64,000 nt of DNA from Chitinophaga pinensis DSM 2588 (GTDB lineage Bacteria > Bacteroidota > Bacteroidia > Chitinophagales > Chitinophagaceae). Below, one piece after another: positions 1 to 8,020 of the stretch. The position numbers were made by a program, and so were the translations under genes. Numbering within the stretch: the stretch's first letter is position 1; each line of letters opens with the position of its first letter. Where the stretch lies: positions 7,992,001 through 8,056,000 of the forward strand of contig NC_013132.1 in assembly GCF_000024005.1 (NCBI RefSeq). The letters run 5' to 3'. The notes beneath the pieces were generated by a model that was not told the DNA's origin, searched no databases, and saw only the letters and a list, made by a program, of their open reading frames with translations.

Positions 1-154
1 GGTTATCATCCCCGTAGTAAACGGTAGTACCATCCTGTACCAGGTATTCATAACGCCGCAGTCCCATTCCTTTAATTTCCTGTACATAGCGGGGAAAATC
101 TGCGCCCGTTTTAACTTTTGCGTGTGCCGCTTTTAATTGCTGTAATGTAAACAT
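1..154 (-). CDS. DUF1398-like protein, N-terminal fragment (cut by window edge)
   Basis: Only the first 51 or so codons are present; the gene runs off the left edge. The start is the ATG at 154 and the protein opens MFTLQQLKAAHAKVKTG, followed by an FPRYVQEIK stretch and a tyrosine-rich YEYLVQDGTTVYYGDD segment. This is the pattern of the DUF1398 family (sometimes annotated as phage envelope protein), small cytoplasmic proteins of unknown function. The family call is from recall of the opening motif; no function can be given. Confidence 0.6.
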   Translation of the reverse strand, partial: MFTLQQLKAAHAKVKTGADFPRYVQEIKGMGLRRYEYLVQDGTTVYYGDDN

Positions 155-210
155 ATGTGAATGATTGTGCAGCAAAATTATCCATCCCGGGCCTTTCTTA
201 CGTGAAACGT

Positions 211-1302
211 TTACGATCTTTTGAAAATCTTCCCCCATTTTTTCAAACCGCCACTCTCTTTCTTATCCTGCCCCAACAAATAAGCATACGGCTGCATCAC
301 AGGTATATGATCAAAAATCACCTTCATCATGCCCATCAATGGAATCGCCATCACCATGCCTGGAATGCCCCACAACAATTCCCCCGCTACTAATCCGACA
401 ATTGTCGCCATCGGATTGATGTCTACACCAGAACCTACTACCAGCGGCTCTAACAGGTAAGACTGAATAAACTGTACCAGTCCATAAGTGATCAGAATGC
501 CTGTTACCAGCGTCATGTCTCCACCCTGTACCAAAGACATCAACAAGGTTAATGCTGTTCCCGTAAGATTACCTACGAATGGAATGATCTCCAGCAGGCC
601 ACAAAGAATGGCGAAAAAGAAAGCATTCTTTACACCGACAATAGTAAATCCAATGCCATACATCACCCACAGGAAGATGATCATCAACAACAAGCCCTTC
701 AGATATTGCTGTGCTGTTTCCTGCGTCTTATGCATACAAGCCACTGCCTTTTCTTTTTCACTATGTGGCACCAAACGCACGATAAATCCCTTGATACGCC
801 CCCTGAAAAAAGTAAATAAAAACACGTATACCAATACCAGCAAAAAATCAGTCAGAAAACCGCCAAATCCGCTGATAATACCTGTCAACACCGAACTGGC
901 CTTACCAGCGGAAGATTCCTGCTGTTCTTTGAGCATTTGCGCCTGTTTCTCCTGACTAATCCCGTATTCAGTACTTAACCATCCCCTTAACTGCTGATAC
1001 TTTTCCATCATTTGTTGCTCCAGCTGTGAGGCATTCTCTGCAATGTCTGATACCTGCCAGCTCACAAATAATACCACCAGCACCAGGAATCCAACAAAAA
1101 GTAATAAAGACAACAGGATGGCCACTGCGTTATTTATACCTTTTGTACACAACCACTTACTGACGGGCAATAACAACATAGCTAAAAGTCCGGCAAATGC
1201 GATAGGAACAAAGAAGGGTTTCCCATAAACCAGGATCAGCACAACCAGTGTTAATATCATCAGAATAGCAGCAGCATTGATAGCTTTTGTACGGTAAATC
1301 AT
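211..1302 (-). CDS. AI-2E family transporter (PF01594-type permease)
   Basis: A 363-residue inner-membrane protein with paired hydrophobic helices at the N-terminus (about residues 10-30 and 33-50, then 60-85), a charged coiled region around 90-130, and a cluster of helices in the C-terminal half (about 145-340). This is the architecture of the AI-2E/PerM permease family. The substrate cannot be told: some members export autoinducer-2, others act as Na+/H+ antiporters. It stands alone, divergent from the next gene, with a 136-bp gap that shows no clear promoter box. The C-terminus is short and basic. Confidence 0.85.
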   Translation of the reverse strand: MIYRTKAINAAAILMILTLVVLILVYGKPFFVPIAFAGLLAMLLLPVSKWLCTKGINNAVAILLSLLLFVGFLVLVVLFVSWQVSDIAENASQLEQQMMEKYQQLRGWLSTEYGISQEKQAQMLKEQQESSAGKASSVLTGIISGFGGFLTDFLLVLVYVFLFTFFRGRIKGFIVRLVPHSEKEKAVACMHKTQETAQQYLKGLLLMIIFLWVMYGIGFTIVGVKNAFFFAILCGLLEIIPFVGNLTGTALTLLMSLVQGGDMTLVTGILITYGLVQFIQSYLLEPLVVGSGVDINPMATIVGLVAGELLWGIPGMVMAIPLMGMMKVIFDHIPVMQPYAYLLGQDKKESGGLKKWGKIFKRS

Positions 1303-1438
1303 AATGGGTAAGCATCAGTTAATACCATATCAGTCGCAACAACGATGCCATGCACTTTTACCCGTTTGTCAGTCCGGACAATATAGCCGATACGGATGAG
1401 GCAGGCTTACCATTATTCTCTGAAACATTGTAGCTTAG

Positions 1439-2362
1439 TTGAAAATAATCATCTTGAAAACCATTATCACCTTATTAAAATTCCTGCTGCTGAGTGAGTA
1501 CCCCTCCGGCTCTGCCATCAGTTACTATAAAGACCAGCTGTATATCATCGGCGATGATGCCAGTACACTCCTGGTACTCGACAGTAATTATCACGAGGTA
1601 CGTACTGTTCCCTTCTTTCATTATAATGAAAAACGGATCCCCAAAGCGCAAAAAGCAGATCTTGAAACAGCTGTCATAATCGGTAAAGACGGGCAGAAAA
1701 ACCTGCTTGCGTTGGGATCTGCGGCCACCAGGGAAAGAGAACAGATCATACTATACCCTCTTGATACTACGGATAGTCAGCCAACCTATATTTCTTCCAC
1801 TTCCTTTATCCAACGCCTGCAACAAATACCTGAAATTAATATTGAAGGCGCCACCCTGGCAGGCCAACACCTGATTCTGAGCAACCGTGGCAACGAAAGT
1901 AATCCCATCAATCACCTTATTATCACGACACCCGATTTCTGGCAATATCCCGAAAAGGCGCCTCTCCACATTTCAGCCATCAACATTCCTTTTGCGCTTC
2001 CAGGATTTGCCGGCATCTCGGAATTGTGTTATATAGAACAGGAAGACCTGTTATTGGTCCTGCTCTCCAGTGAAGCAACCGGAAATGCCTACGATGACGG
2101 TGCCATTGGCGATAGCTATATTGCATGGGTGACCCATTTCAATGAAAAACTAAACATCAGAGATATATGTCTTGACGGTATCACTAACCTGTCGGAAATT
2201 GATCCGGCCTTCAAAGGCGAAAAAATGGAAGGCATCTGCATCGCTGCTGTAAAAAACAATGAATGGTACCTCCACCTTGTTGCAGATAATGACAAAGGCG
2301 CAAGCAAAATATTTTATATAAAAATGGCGCCGGATCAATTGCATCCATATAAAAAAAAATGA
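1439..2362 (+). CDS. Hypothetical protein, beta-propeller-like (DUF6929-like)
   Basis: A 307-residue protein with repeated beta-rich segments such as ISYYKDQLYIIGDD, NLLALGSAATRERE and ELCYIEQEDLLLVLLSSEA, suggesting a six- or seven-bladed propeller of the kind grouped under DUF6929. A stop codon lies directly before the TTG at 1439 and no early ATG is in frame, so a TTG start is the best choice. The first 20 residues are hydrophobic but do not form a convincing cleavable signal. Function unknown. The nearest plus-strand neighbour is the S41 peptidase, separated by 366 bp with a large hairpin. Confidence 0.6.
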   Translation: MKIIILKTIITLLKFLLLSEYPSGSAISYYKDQLYIIGDDASTLLVLDSNYHEVRTVPFFHYNEKRIPKAQKADLETAVIIGKDGQKNLLALGSAATREREQIILYPLDTTDSQPTYISSTSFIQRLQQIPEINIEGATLAGQHLILSNRGNESNPINHLIITTPDFWQYPEKAPLHISAINIPFALPGFAGISELCYIEQEDLLLVLLSSEATGNAYDDGAIGDSYIAWVTHFNEKLNIRDICLDGITNLSEIDPAFKGEKMEGICIAAVKNNEWYLHLVADNDKGASKIFYIKMAPDQLHPYKKK

Positions 2363-2476
2363 ATTGCCGAAGTACCCCGGAATCAGGCTGAGTACATATT
2401 TTCCTATTGCTGACATACTATTGCTGTTTTGTTACGATTGTAAATTACGCCCTATTCTGAGACGAATCAGAACAAT

Positions 2477-2520
2477 GTGCACCGGACGCATTTTCGTGTA
2501 CACAGGACGCAAAAGCGTGT
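2477..2520. repeat. Two imperfect 23-nt direct repeats
   Basis: The stretches 2477-2499 and 2498-2520 match at 17 of 23 positions, sharing the cores GGACGCA and CGTGT at a 21-bp period (about two helical turns). They sit between two genes, 40 bp before a 34-bp hairpin. They could be a regulator site or degenerate sequence; nothing more can be said. Confidence 0.3.
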
Positions 2521-2563
2521 GCATGGGAAACCTAAAAAGGACTCACTCTTCGTATTATCGGCT

Positions 2564-2635
2564 CATTATCCCGGAACTACGCCGTTCATGCTTCGTTGGC
2601 GAACGAAGCATGAACGGCGTAGTTCCGGGATAATG
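2564..2635. repeat. 34-bp perfect inverted repeat with 4-nt loop
   Basis: The arms 2564-2597 and 2602-2635 are exact reverse complements over 34 bp, separated by the loop GGCG. No T-tract follows on either strand, so it is not a textbook intrinsic terminator. It fills the 366-bp space between the propeller-like gene and the S41 peptidase, about 37 bp ahead of the peptidase promoter. Candidates are a palindromic repeat element, a strong transcription block or an RNA processing site. Apart from this, the short repeats and the promoter, nothing was seen in 2363-2728. Confidence 0.85.
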
Positions 2636-2671
2636 TCCTTGTAATAGGACAAACAACATTATCACAGGCTA

Positions 2672-2702
2672 TTGATATTATTCAAACATCTCCTTATCTT
2701 AC
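2672..2702 (+). promoter_or_regulatory. Bacteroidota-type promoter of the S41 peptidase
   Basis: A TTG at 2672-2674 and TATCTTAC at 2695-2702 are 20 bp apart, fitting the -33/-7 layout of the Bacteroidota primary sigma factor (TTG, TAnnTTTG) with changes in the last positions of the -7 box. It places transcription start about 20 bp before the ATG at 2729 and argues against translation starting at the TTG at 2672. Confidence 0.45.
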
Positions 2703-2728
2703 CTGCACAACCTAATCCACAACCCGTT

Positions 2729-4156
2729 ATGAAAAAGTGTATATCTACATTCGTTGTATGTTGTTTCATTGTATTAAATATATCAGCACAAAATACCAGC
2801 TGTAACTGCCTCAGTAACCTTGATACCGTTATCAGTAATACAAGCGCCAACTATGCCGGTTTTCCTGATAAAACCAGTGGCAATAAAACTACTGCCTATC
2901 ACAATATGGTCAACGCCCTGCATAAACGTGCCAATGGCATCACTGATCCTGTTACATGTTTTGCCATCATTAAAGACTACGTAGCCTGGTTTAAAGACCG
3001 GCATTTTGATTTCTCCTATGCCACCGATAGTACACAATGGCGCTTATCCACATTCAACGAAGCACAGCTCAGAAAATCATTGCTTAAAAAACGTCAACCA
3101 CTGGAAGGCATCTGGACCAATCCTGATAGCACTCTGCAAATAGCCATCAGACAAACACCCAGCGGAAACTATGAAGGCATTGTCATCAAGAGTCTTGACA
3201 AAAAAATTCCCGTCGGTTTAGTCTATTGTACCATTAACAAAACTACCCGTGGCTATTCCTATGAAAAATACAACTACCTCACAATGGACTATCCTGCTCA
3301 GCTACAAGGGGGTGTATTAAGACTCTGGAATGCAGAACTCTGGGGAAAAGTATATCCCAAAGAAATGAATGCAACAGAGCAAACAGAGTTGGCCACATGG
3401 AAGAACTACAACTTCGGCTTAGATTTTAAACAACTGGATCAGCAAACCGCATATCTGAAAATACCTACCTTCAGCAGGGACAATCTTGTTCAAAAACTGA
3501 TCAGCGATAATGACTCCATCATCCGTCATACAAAATATCTGATCGTTGATCTGAGAAATAACGGTGGAGGTAACACAGGATGGGCTTATCTTTTACCCTA
3601 CCTGATGACACAACCGATCGGTCAGGGGAATAATTATCTTCGGCTCTCTCCCAAAAACACACAACGGGTATTGGCAGAAATAAAACCTCTGGTAGAAAAT
3701 CCTATTCAGGATGAACTAAAGAAATACTATACACCTTCACTTGTACAACAGTACCAACAGATATATAAAGAAATGCCGCTTGCGAAAACAGCATTTTACA
3801 CCATTCCATCCGTCACAATACCGCTTGATTCCATTACACCTCATCCAGTTCTGATAGCACTGGTTTTTGATGAACTATGTGGAAGTTCAACAGAGTACTT
3901 TTTTCAGGTGTCAAAGCAAAGCAAAAAGATAATACGCTATGGCACATCTACGCTTGGCATGATGGATTATGCAGGTATGCCTCAAAGTACACCACTTCCG
4001 TTTAAAGGCTATTACCTGGCAATACCGGATACGAAATCCAGCTGGACAGATACAGCGCCTATTGATGCCACCGGATTGCAACCAGAAAAAGATTTAAGCA
4101 AAATACCTCAGACTGAATGGGTTGATTTTATCCGGAGAGACTTAAAGCAGTATTAA
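2729..4156 (+). CDS. S41-family peptidase, secreted
   Basis: A 475-residue exported protein. It opens with MKKCISTFVVCCFIVLNISAQ, a clean signal peptide ending at about residue 21. The C-terminal half carries the S41 (tail-specific/C-terminal processing protease) core: YLIVDLRNNGGGNTGWAY, with the glycine-rich strand typical of the family, and later ALVFDELCGSSTEYFFQ, where the serine of GSST is the expected nucleophile. There is no PDZ domain. The N-terminal half (about 25-240) is family-specific. Likely periplasmic or surface-exposed. It has its own promoter-like box and no operon partner. Confidence 0.8.
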   Translation: MKKCISTFVVCCFIVLNISAQNTSCNCLSNLDTVISNTSANYAGFPDKTSGNKTTAYHNMVNALHKRANGITDPVTCFAIIKDYVAWFKDRHFDFSYATDSTQWRLSTFNEAQLRKSLLKKRQPLEGIWTNPDSTLQIAIRQTPSGNYEGIVIKSLDKKIPVGLVYCTINKTTRGYSYEKYNYLTMDYPAQLQGGVLRLWNAELWGKVYPKEMNATEQTELATWKNYNFGLDFKQLDQQTAYLKIPTFSRDNLVQKLISDNDSIIRHTKYLIVDLRNNGGGNTGWAYLLPYLMTQPIGQGNNYLRLSPKNTQRVLAEIKPLVENPIQDELKKYYTPSLVQQYQQIYKEMPLAKTAFYTIPSVTIPLDSITPHPVLIALVFDELCGSSTEYFFQVSKQSKKIIRYGTSTLGMMDYAGMPQSTPLPFKGYYLAIPDTKSSWTDTAPIDATGLQPEKDLSKIPQTEWVDFIRRDLKQY

Positions 4157-4180
4157 CATTTTTTATATAGAAAATCCCGA

Positions 4181-4271
4181 TTTTCAGTTATATCTTTCGC
4201 CCCGTTATGTATATATCTTTGTAGCATAATTAATAAACGAATGCCCCAGCATTTATTAGTTATAACTGAAA
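4181..4271. repeat. 12-bp inverted repeat flanking a promoter
   Basis: TTTTCAGTTATA at 4181-4192 and TATAACTGAAAA at 4260-4271 are exact reverse complements. They bracket the promoter of the SPFH operon; the right arm ends three bases before the start codon. They may be operator halves or a leader fold. Confidence 0.5.
4195..4221 (+). promoter_or_regulatory. Promoter of the SPFH operon
   Basis: TATCTTTG at 4214-4221 is an exact match to the Bacteroidota -7 box TAnnTTTG, with a TTTC at 4195-4198 about 15 bp upstream in the place of the -33 element. Transcription would start near 4228, giving a leader of roughly 45 nt before the ATG at 4275. Confidence 0.6.
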
Positions 4272-4274
4272 ACC

Positions 4275-5222
4275 ATGAACTTACCATTTATTGAAATCAT
4301 TGAGTGGACCGAGAAAGACCCTAATCTGCTCATGTGGAAATTTCCGCACCGGGATGCAGACATTAAAAACGGCGCAAAACTGATTGTTCGTGAATCCGAA
4401 AAAGCACTTTTGTTAAGTGAAGGTAAACTGGCCGACGTATTCGAAGCCGGTACGCATACACTGAGTACAGAAAACATTCCCCTCTTAAGCAGACTGAAAG
4501 GATGGAAATATGGCTTTCAGGCCCCGTTTAAAGTAGATGTCTATTATCTCTCTGCCAAACAATTTGTCAACCTCAAATGGGGTACCCCTGCTCCGATCAT
4601 GTTGTCGGATGCACAGTTCGGCCAGGTCCGTGTAAGAGCCTTCGGTAGTTACAATGTACGCATTGCCGATACGGCGAAGTTCTTCCGGGAATATGCCGGC
4701 ACCCTCCCCTGGTTGTCTGTAATGGATCTGCAAAACAAACTGAGAGATTTTATCGCGCCTAAATTCGGTGAAGCATTAGCCAACGCGCATATCCAGGTAC
4801 TCGATATTGCAGGCAATCTAACTGACCTGAACAATAAGATAAAACCACTCATTCAGCCTTATTTTGAAGCCTTTGGCATCGAAGTAACAGCGTTTGTTGT
4901 CAGCAGTGTCAACCTGCCCGATGAAGTGGCCAAACATTTTGACACCATGACCAACATGAACATGGTGAAGGATATGGATACTTATCTGAAATTCAATCAG
5001 GCTAACGCTGTTGGTCAAACGGGAACAGCACTCAACGATGCCGCCCAGCAAGGCGCTGCCATGGCCTATATGATGAGTGCCATGAATGCGCAGAAAACAG
5101 ACGCAAAACCCGCAGACGATCTTGAATCTAAGTTGAAACAGCTCAAAACGCTGCACGACAACGGACTGATCGATGCAGAAGAATATAAAGCAAAAAAAGC
5201 CGACATCTTATCCAAACTATAA
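4275..5222 (+). CDS. SPFH (band-7/'virion core protein' type) protein with C-terminal SHOCT domain
   Basis: A 315-residue protein without signal peptide or membrane helix. Residues about 25-225 form an SPFH/band-7 domain of the kind annotated as virion core protein and related to Bacillus YdjI: note VRESEKALLLSEGKLADVFEAGTH and the FGIEVTAFVVSSVNLPDEV segment. Residues about 230-270 are low-complexity (NAVGQTGTALNDAAQQG). The last 35 residues (LKQLKTLHDNGLIDAEEYKAKKADIL) are a SHOCT oligomerisation motif. First gene of a tight four-gene operon (gaps 4, 2 and 24 bp). Probably a membrane-surface scaffold responding to envelope stress; this role is inferred from relatives. Confidence 0.85.
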   Translation: MNLPFIEIIEWTEKDPNLLMWKFPHRDADIKNGAKLIVRESEKALLLSEGKLADVFEAGTHTLSTENIPLLSRLKGWKYGFQAPFKVDVYYLSAKQFVNLKWGTPAPIMLSDAQFGQVRVRAFGSYNVRIADTAKFFREYAGTLPWLSVMDLQNKLRDFIAPKFGEALANAHIQVLDIAGNLTDLNNKIKPLIQPYFEAFGIEVTAFVVSSVNLPDEVAKHFDTMTNMNMVKDMDTYLKFNQANAVGQTGTALNDAAQQGAAMAYMMSAMNAQKTDAKPADDLESKLKQLKTLHDNGLIDAEEYKAKKADILSKL

Positions 5223-5226
5223 GAGG

Positions 5227-5475
5227 ATGGAGAATGACAATAAAAAGCCGTCGTTCATAGAACGTATGAAGCAGCGCGCCGTATCACAGGAACCTTATAG
5301 TGGAAAAGCCGAAGACTTTAACCCAGGCACCAATCAAGCCGCCTGCCCCAACTGCGGTGCAGGACGTGCCAAACAGGACGGACTGACACATTGCGCCTAC
5401 TGCGGACATACTTTCATTAACACAACGCTCAGCGACGGACACTACATTAAAGGATCTGATAATTCTACAATTTAG
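5227..5475 (+). CDS. Small zinc-ribbon protein
   Basis: An 82-residue protein starting at the ATG at 5227, four bases after the SPFH stop. The N-terminal 35 residues are polar and basic (NDNKKPSFIERMKQRAVSQE). The core is a single zinc ribbon with two CxxC knuckles, ACPNCGAGRA and CAYCGHTF, 15-20 residues apart. No membrane segment. In relatives of the SPFH/YdjI group a zinc-ribbon partner often accompanies the SPFH protein, so it may be an adaptor between the SPFH scaffold and other operon products. Function not known. Confidence 0.75.
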   Translation: MENDNKKPSFIERMKQRAVSQEPYSGKAEDFNPGTNQAACPNCGAGRAKQDGLTHCAYCGHTFINTTLSDGHYIKGSDNSTI

Positions 5476-5477
5476 TT

Positions 5478-6452
5478 ATGGGTTTATTTAACCGCGGACA
5501 ATCACAGGACGACAAACTCCAAACCGAAACCATTAAAAGTGAACTGGCAGCGCTTGAATCAAGACTGGACAATTTCCTTGCAAAACTGAATGACCGTATC
5601 GACCTTTTGATCGCCGGTTTCATCGCTGAAGCCCCTGCTATCATGGCGACTGACGACCGTTTCGGACAAGCCTATTACCGCTTCTCTTCCGGCATTAAAG
5701 GACAGGCCACCAATATGCGGGAGAAAGTAAGAGAAGTAATGGAAACACAGATAGAGCCTGCTTACAGCCGTTATTCGGATATACTGTCTGCCGGTTCTGA
5801 TGCCTATCGTCTCGTACACGAATGGCGTCACCGTTGCGCTGAAAAAGCCAATAACTGGGAAGACGAGCTGCAACACCGGATGGACGCCGCCACCGAACAG
5901 GTAGAAAGAAAGAACTATGAGCCGATCTTCCTGGACATGGTGAATCAATACATGCAGCAATGTAAATCCGTCCTTTGTACACAATGCGGAGACAACCTGC
6001 AGATCGCACAGGTATACTATCATAGTGCTTATGTCAACTGCCCCTCCTGTAATACGCAGAACATCTTCGAACCTGGTGTGATCGCCCGCGACCTGGAACA
6101 GAACGCCCGTAAACTGGCAGAACAGCGTAGCAAACATTTCATGGATGCACACGAACAGAAAAGAGCGGAAGAAGAAGCACTCTATCAACAGATGCATAAC
6201 CTGCAACTGAAAATGAGCTTCCAGGAACTGCAGGCGAAAAGTGGTCCGCTCTATGCACAACTACTTGCGCTGAACAATCAACGCGTGGCAGCAGAAGACG
6301 AAATACCCGCACAGCTGGATAAATATTACAGGAACATCTTTGATGAACTGAACGGCTTACTCCCCGACCTGAAAGAACATCACGAAAAATTCTTCATATC
6401 GCTGCAGAATAACTACAAGCAATATGATGGTAAACGTAGCATAAATCTTTAG
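5478..6452 (+). CDS. Coiled-coil protein with internal zinc ribbon
   Basis: A 324-residue soluble protein starting 2 bp after the zinc-ribbon gene. The first 50 residues are helical (KSELAALESRLDNFLAKLND). A zinc ribbon lies in the middle: VLCTQCGDN at about 165-173 and VNCPSCNTQ at about 187-195. Helical, charged segments around it (about 100-150 and 205-255, with EQKRAEEEALYQQMHNLQL) suggest coiled coils. I do not recognise a named family. Its place between the zinc-ribbon and DUF6620-like genes implies a joint role with the SPFH protein. Confidence 0.65.
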   Translation: MGLFNRGQSQDDKLQTETIKSELAALESRLDNFLAKLNDRIDLLIAGFIAEAPAIMATDDRFGQAYYRFSSGIKGQATNMREKVREVMETQIEPAYSRYSDILSAGSDAYRLVHEWRHRCAEKANNWEDELQHRMDAATEQVERKNYEPIFLDMVNQYMQQCKSVLCTQCGDNLQIAQVYYHSAYVNCPSCNTQNIFEPGVIARDLEQNARKLAEQRSKHFMDAHEQKRAEEEALYQQMHNLQLKMSFQELQAKSGPLYAQLLALNNQRVAAEDEIPAQLDKYYRNIFDELNGLLPDLKEHHEKFFISLQNNYKQYDGKRSINL

Positions 6453-6476
6453 TAAAATATAAAAAACAACAGAACC

Positions 6477-7049
6477 ATGAGTCAGAACAACCCCCTTTTC
6501 GAACCTATTCACGGTATCAGCTTATTCGATTATTCCGCAGCCAACGCAAAACTGGCAAACGGTGTAGCTGTTGATACGATCTGTGCTGCTCTCGGAGTAG
6601 AAATTCCGGTATGGGAAGACGCAAGCCAGGGATGGACACAGCGTATGCAGGAAGATTCCGACTTCATCGTAATCACGCAGATGGGTACTTACTTTGCACA
6701 GGCTGGCGAACACCCTAAATTAGGTGGTCTGCAACCTGCTGGTGGCGCAGGTAATGCTGCTAATCTGCAAAGACTGGCGACAGACCGTTACTTCTACGAA
6801 GAACTGTGTGGCGCACGTACCGCAGCATATGAAGCAGGTCTGGACGGCGCACAATGGATACAGACGAACTACGGTATCTCGCTGGGCGACTTCCAGGAAG
6901 TAGCTATGCAGTGGATGCAGTTACAATCTTCTCTGAGCGATGAAGAAATCCTGGAGTACACCAACTATATGGACGCGAAAAGACAGGAATACGCCAGAAA
7001 ATTTGCCGATGAAAATGGCGGCAATATCGCTGATGATGTTGACTTCTAA
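6477..7049 (+). CDS. Hypothetical protein (DUF6620-like)
   Basis: A 190-residue acidic soluble protein, last gene of the SPFH operon, 24 bp after its neighbour. It contains FEPIHGISLFDYSAANAKLANG, a conserved-looking opening that resembles proteins annotated DUF6620, followed by VWEDASQGWTQRM and a helical acidic C-terminus. Neither membrane helix nor metal motif is visible. A strong intrinsic terminator follows at once. Function unknown; the family assignment is from memory. Confidence 0.55.
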   Translation: MSQNNPLFEPIHGISLFDYSAANAKLANGVAVDTICAALGVEIPVWEDASQGWTQRMQEDSDFIVITQMGTYFAQAGEHPKLGGLQPAGGAGNAANLQRLATDRYFYEELCGARTAAYEAGLDGAQWIQTNYGISLGDFQEVAMQWMQLQSSLSDEEILEYTNYMDAKRQEYARKFADENGGNIADDVDF

Positions 7050-7058
7050 TCACATTAA

Positions 7059-7096
7059 AAAAGCCTTTCAGCATTACACTGAAAGGCTTTTATTTT
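7059..7096. terminator. Bidirectional intrinsic terminator
   Basis: AAAGCCTTTCAG and CTGAAAGGCTTT form a perfect stem around a 7-nt loop (7072-7078), with T-rich sequence after it on the plus strand and an A-run (T-run on the minus strand) before it. It ends the SPFH operon and the convergent lipoprotein gene. Confidence 0.85.
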
Positions 7097-7111
7097 TATA
7101 TACACAACCAA

Positions 7112-7981
7112 CTAATAAACTTCATCATTCCGCTCCTGCACAAATGCAGGATGTCCATTGATCCATCCATGTACGCCGCCACACGTCACCTCATACCAGA
7201 TCCATTTCTTACCATCTGTTACCACCTCCTGCATGTTCGCGCCCATAAATCCCAGCACCGCGTTTTCAGGGATCACCAGTATCGATGGTAAAGTAGAATC
7301 CGGCCATTCATACATCGGTACATCCGCTACCGCCAGTAGTTTCAGATCTCCTCTTAAAGGCACGGAAGGTACATTAAACCGGATCTTATTCCGTGGATAC
7401 AATTGTAACATATCAGCCGCATCCTTGATCAGATGTGCGATCCGCAGGTCCTCCGCCCCTTCCGGCAATGTGATCAGCTTAAAATAATTACGTCCGTTTC
7501 TGCTGAAGGAAAAGAAGGTACTATCTTTTCTCAGCACATTATAGATATGCGTATCACCATATGCCAGTTCACTGACGATCGGATAATCGGCAAAGAAATA
7601 CATATTACCTATCCCCGCAGCAGCCCCGCCATCTTCAAAAAGCGTATAGCTCATTTCAACCGGATGCCCGTTTTCATGATAAAGCGTTGCATTCAGCGTA
7701 TCCCTGCCAGCCACCGGCGGCATACTGGCATTTGACAGCTGTAAAGACGATTCAGCAATCAACCCTATCAAACCATCAATTACATACATTTCCCCCTGCA
7801 ATGAATCAGGCTCCGCTATCATATCTGCTGTGGCAGTAATACTGTCAATGGCCACCGCGGCACTGTCAGTCATGATGCTGTCAGTCGGAGAGGGACTACT
7901 TGCCTGGGTGATACAACCGGCAGCTAAAAATACACCTAAAGTACTCAGGATAAATATGTTGACATCTTTTATCCATTTCAT
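7112..7981 (-). CDS. Lipoprotein with C-terminal SH3-like segment
   Basis: A 289-residue lipoprotein: the signal ends in the lipobox LAAGC with Cys23. Residues 24-60 are Ser/Thr/Asp-rich linker. The middle part is a unique beta-rich domain (TLYHENGHPVEMSYTLFEDGG). The last 60 residues (KKWIWYEVTCGGVHGWINGHPAF) look like a bacterial SH3 domain, often used to bind cell wall. It lies 37 bp after the glycoside hydrolase gene on the same strand, but has its own -7 box at 8008-8015, so it may be transcribed with or without the glycan locus. Function unknown. Confidence 0.65.
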   Translation of the reverse strand: MKWIKDVNIFILSTLGVFLAAGCITQASSPSPTDSIMTDSAAVAIDSITATADMIAEPDSLQGEMYVIDGLIGLIAESSLQLSNASMPPVAGRDTLNATLYHENGHPVEMSYTLFEDGGAAAGIGNMYFFADYPIVSELAYGDTHIYNVLRKDSTFFSFSRNGRNYFKLITLPEGAEDLRIAHLIKDAADMLQLYPRNKIRFNVPSVPLRGDLKLLAVADVPMYEWPDSTLPSILVIPENAVLGFMGANMQEVVTDGKKWIWYEVTCGGVHGWINGHPAFVQERNDEVY

Positions 7982-7986
7982 GACAT

Positions 7987-8020
7987 AGAGTTATATTATT
8001 TATTTCTCAAATATAACTCT
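7987..8020 (-). promoter_or_regulatory. Promoter -7 box inside a 10-bp inverted repeat
   Basis: AGAGTTATAT (7987-7996) and ATATAACTCT (8011-8020) are exact inverted repeats. Within them, read on the minus strand, is TATATTTG (8015-8008), a perfect TAnnTTTG box for the lipoprotein gene starting at 7981. The right arm overlaps the hydrolase stop codon. It may be an operator or a weak hairpin. Confidence 0.5.

Noticed and set aside
2364..2633. Open frame of 89 codons after the propeller-like gene
   Set aside because: It reads through the direct repeats and the 34-bp hairpin, has no family resemblance and no start signal; its openness comes from the repeat.
4275..7049. Prophage remnant, because of the 'virion core protein' label of the SPFH family
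   Set aside because: The label comes from a poxvirus similarity; no phage structural, integrase or lysis gene is present and the genes fit a cellular operon.
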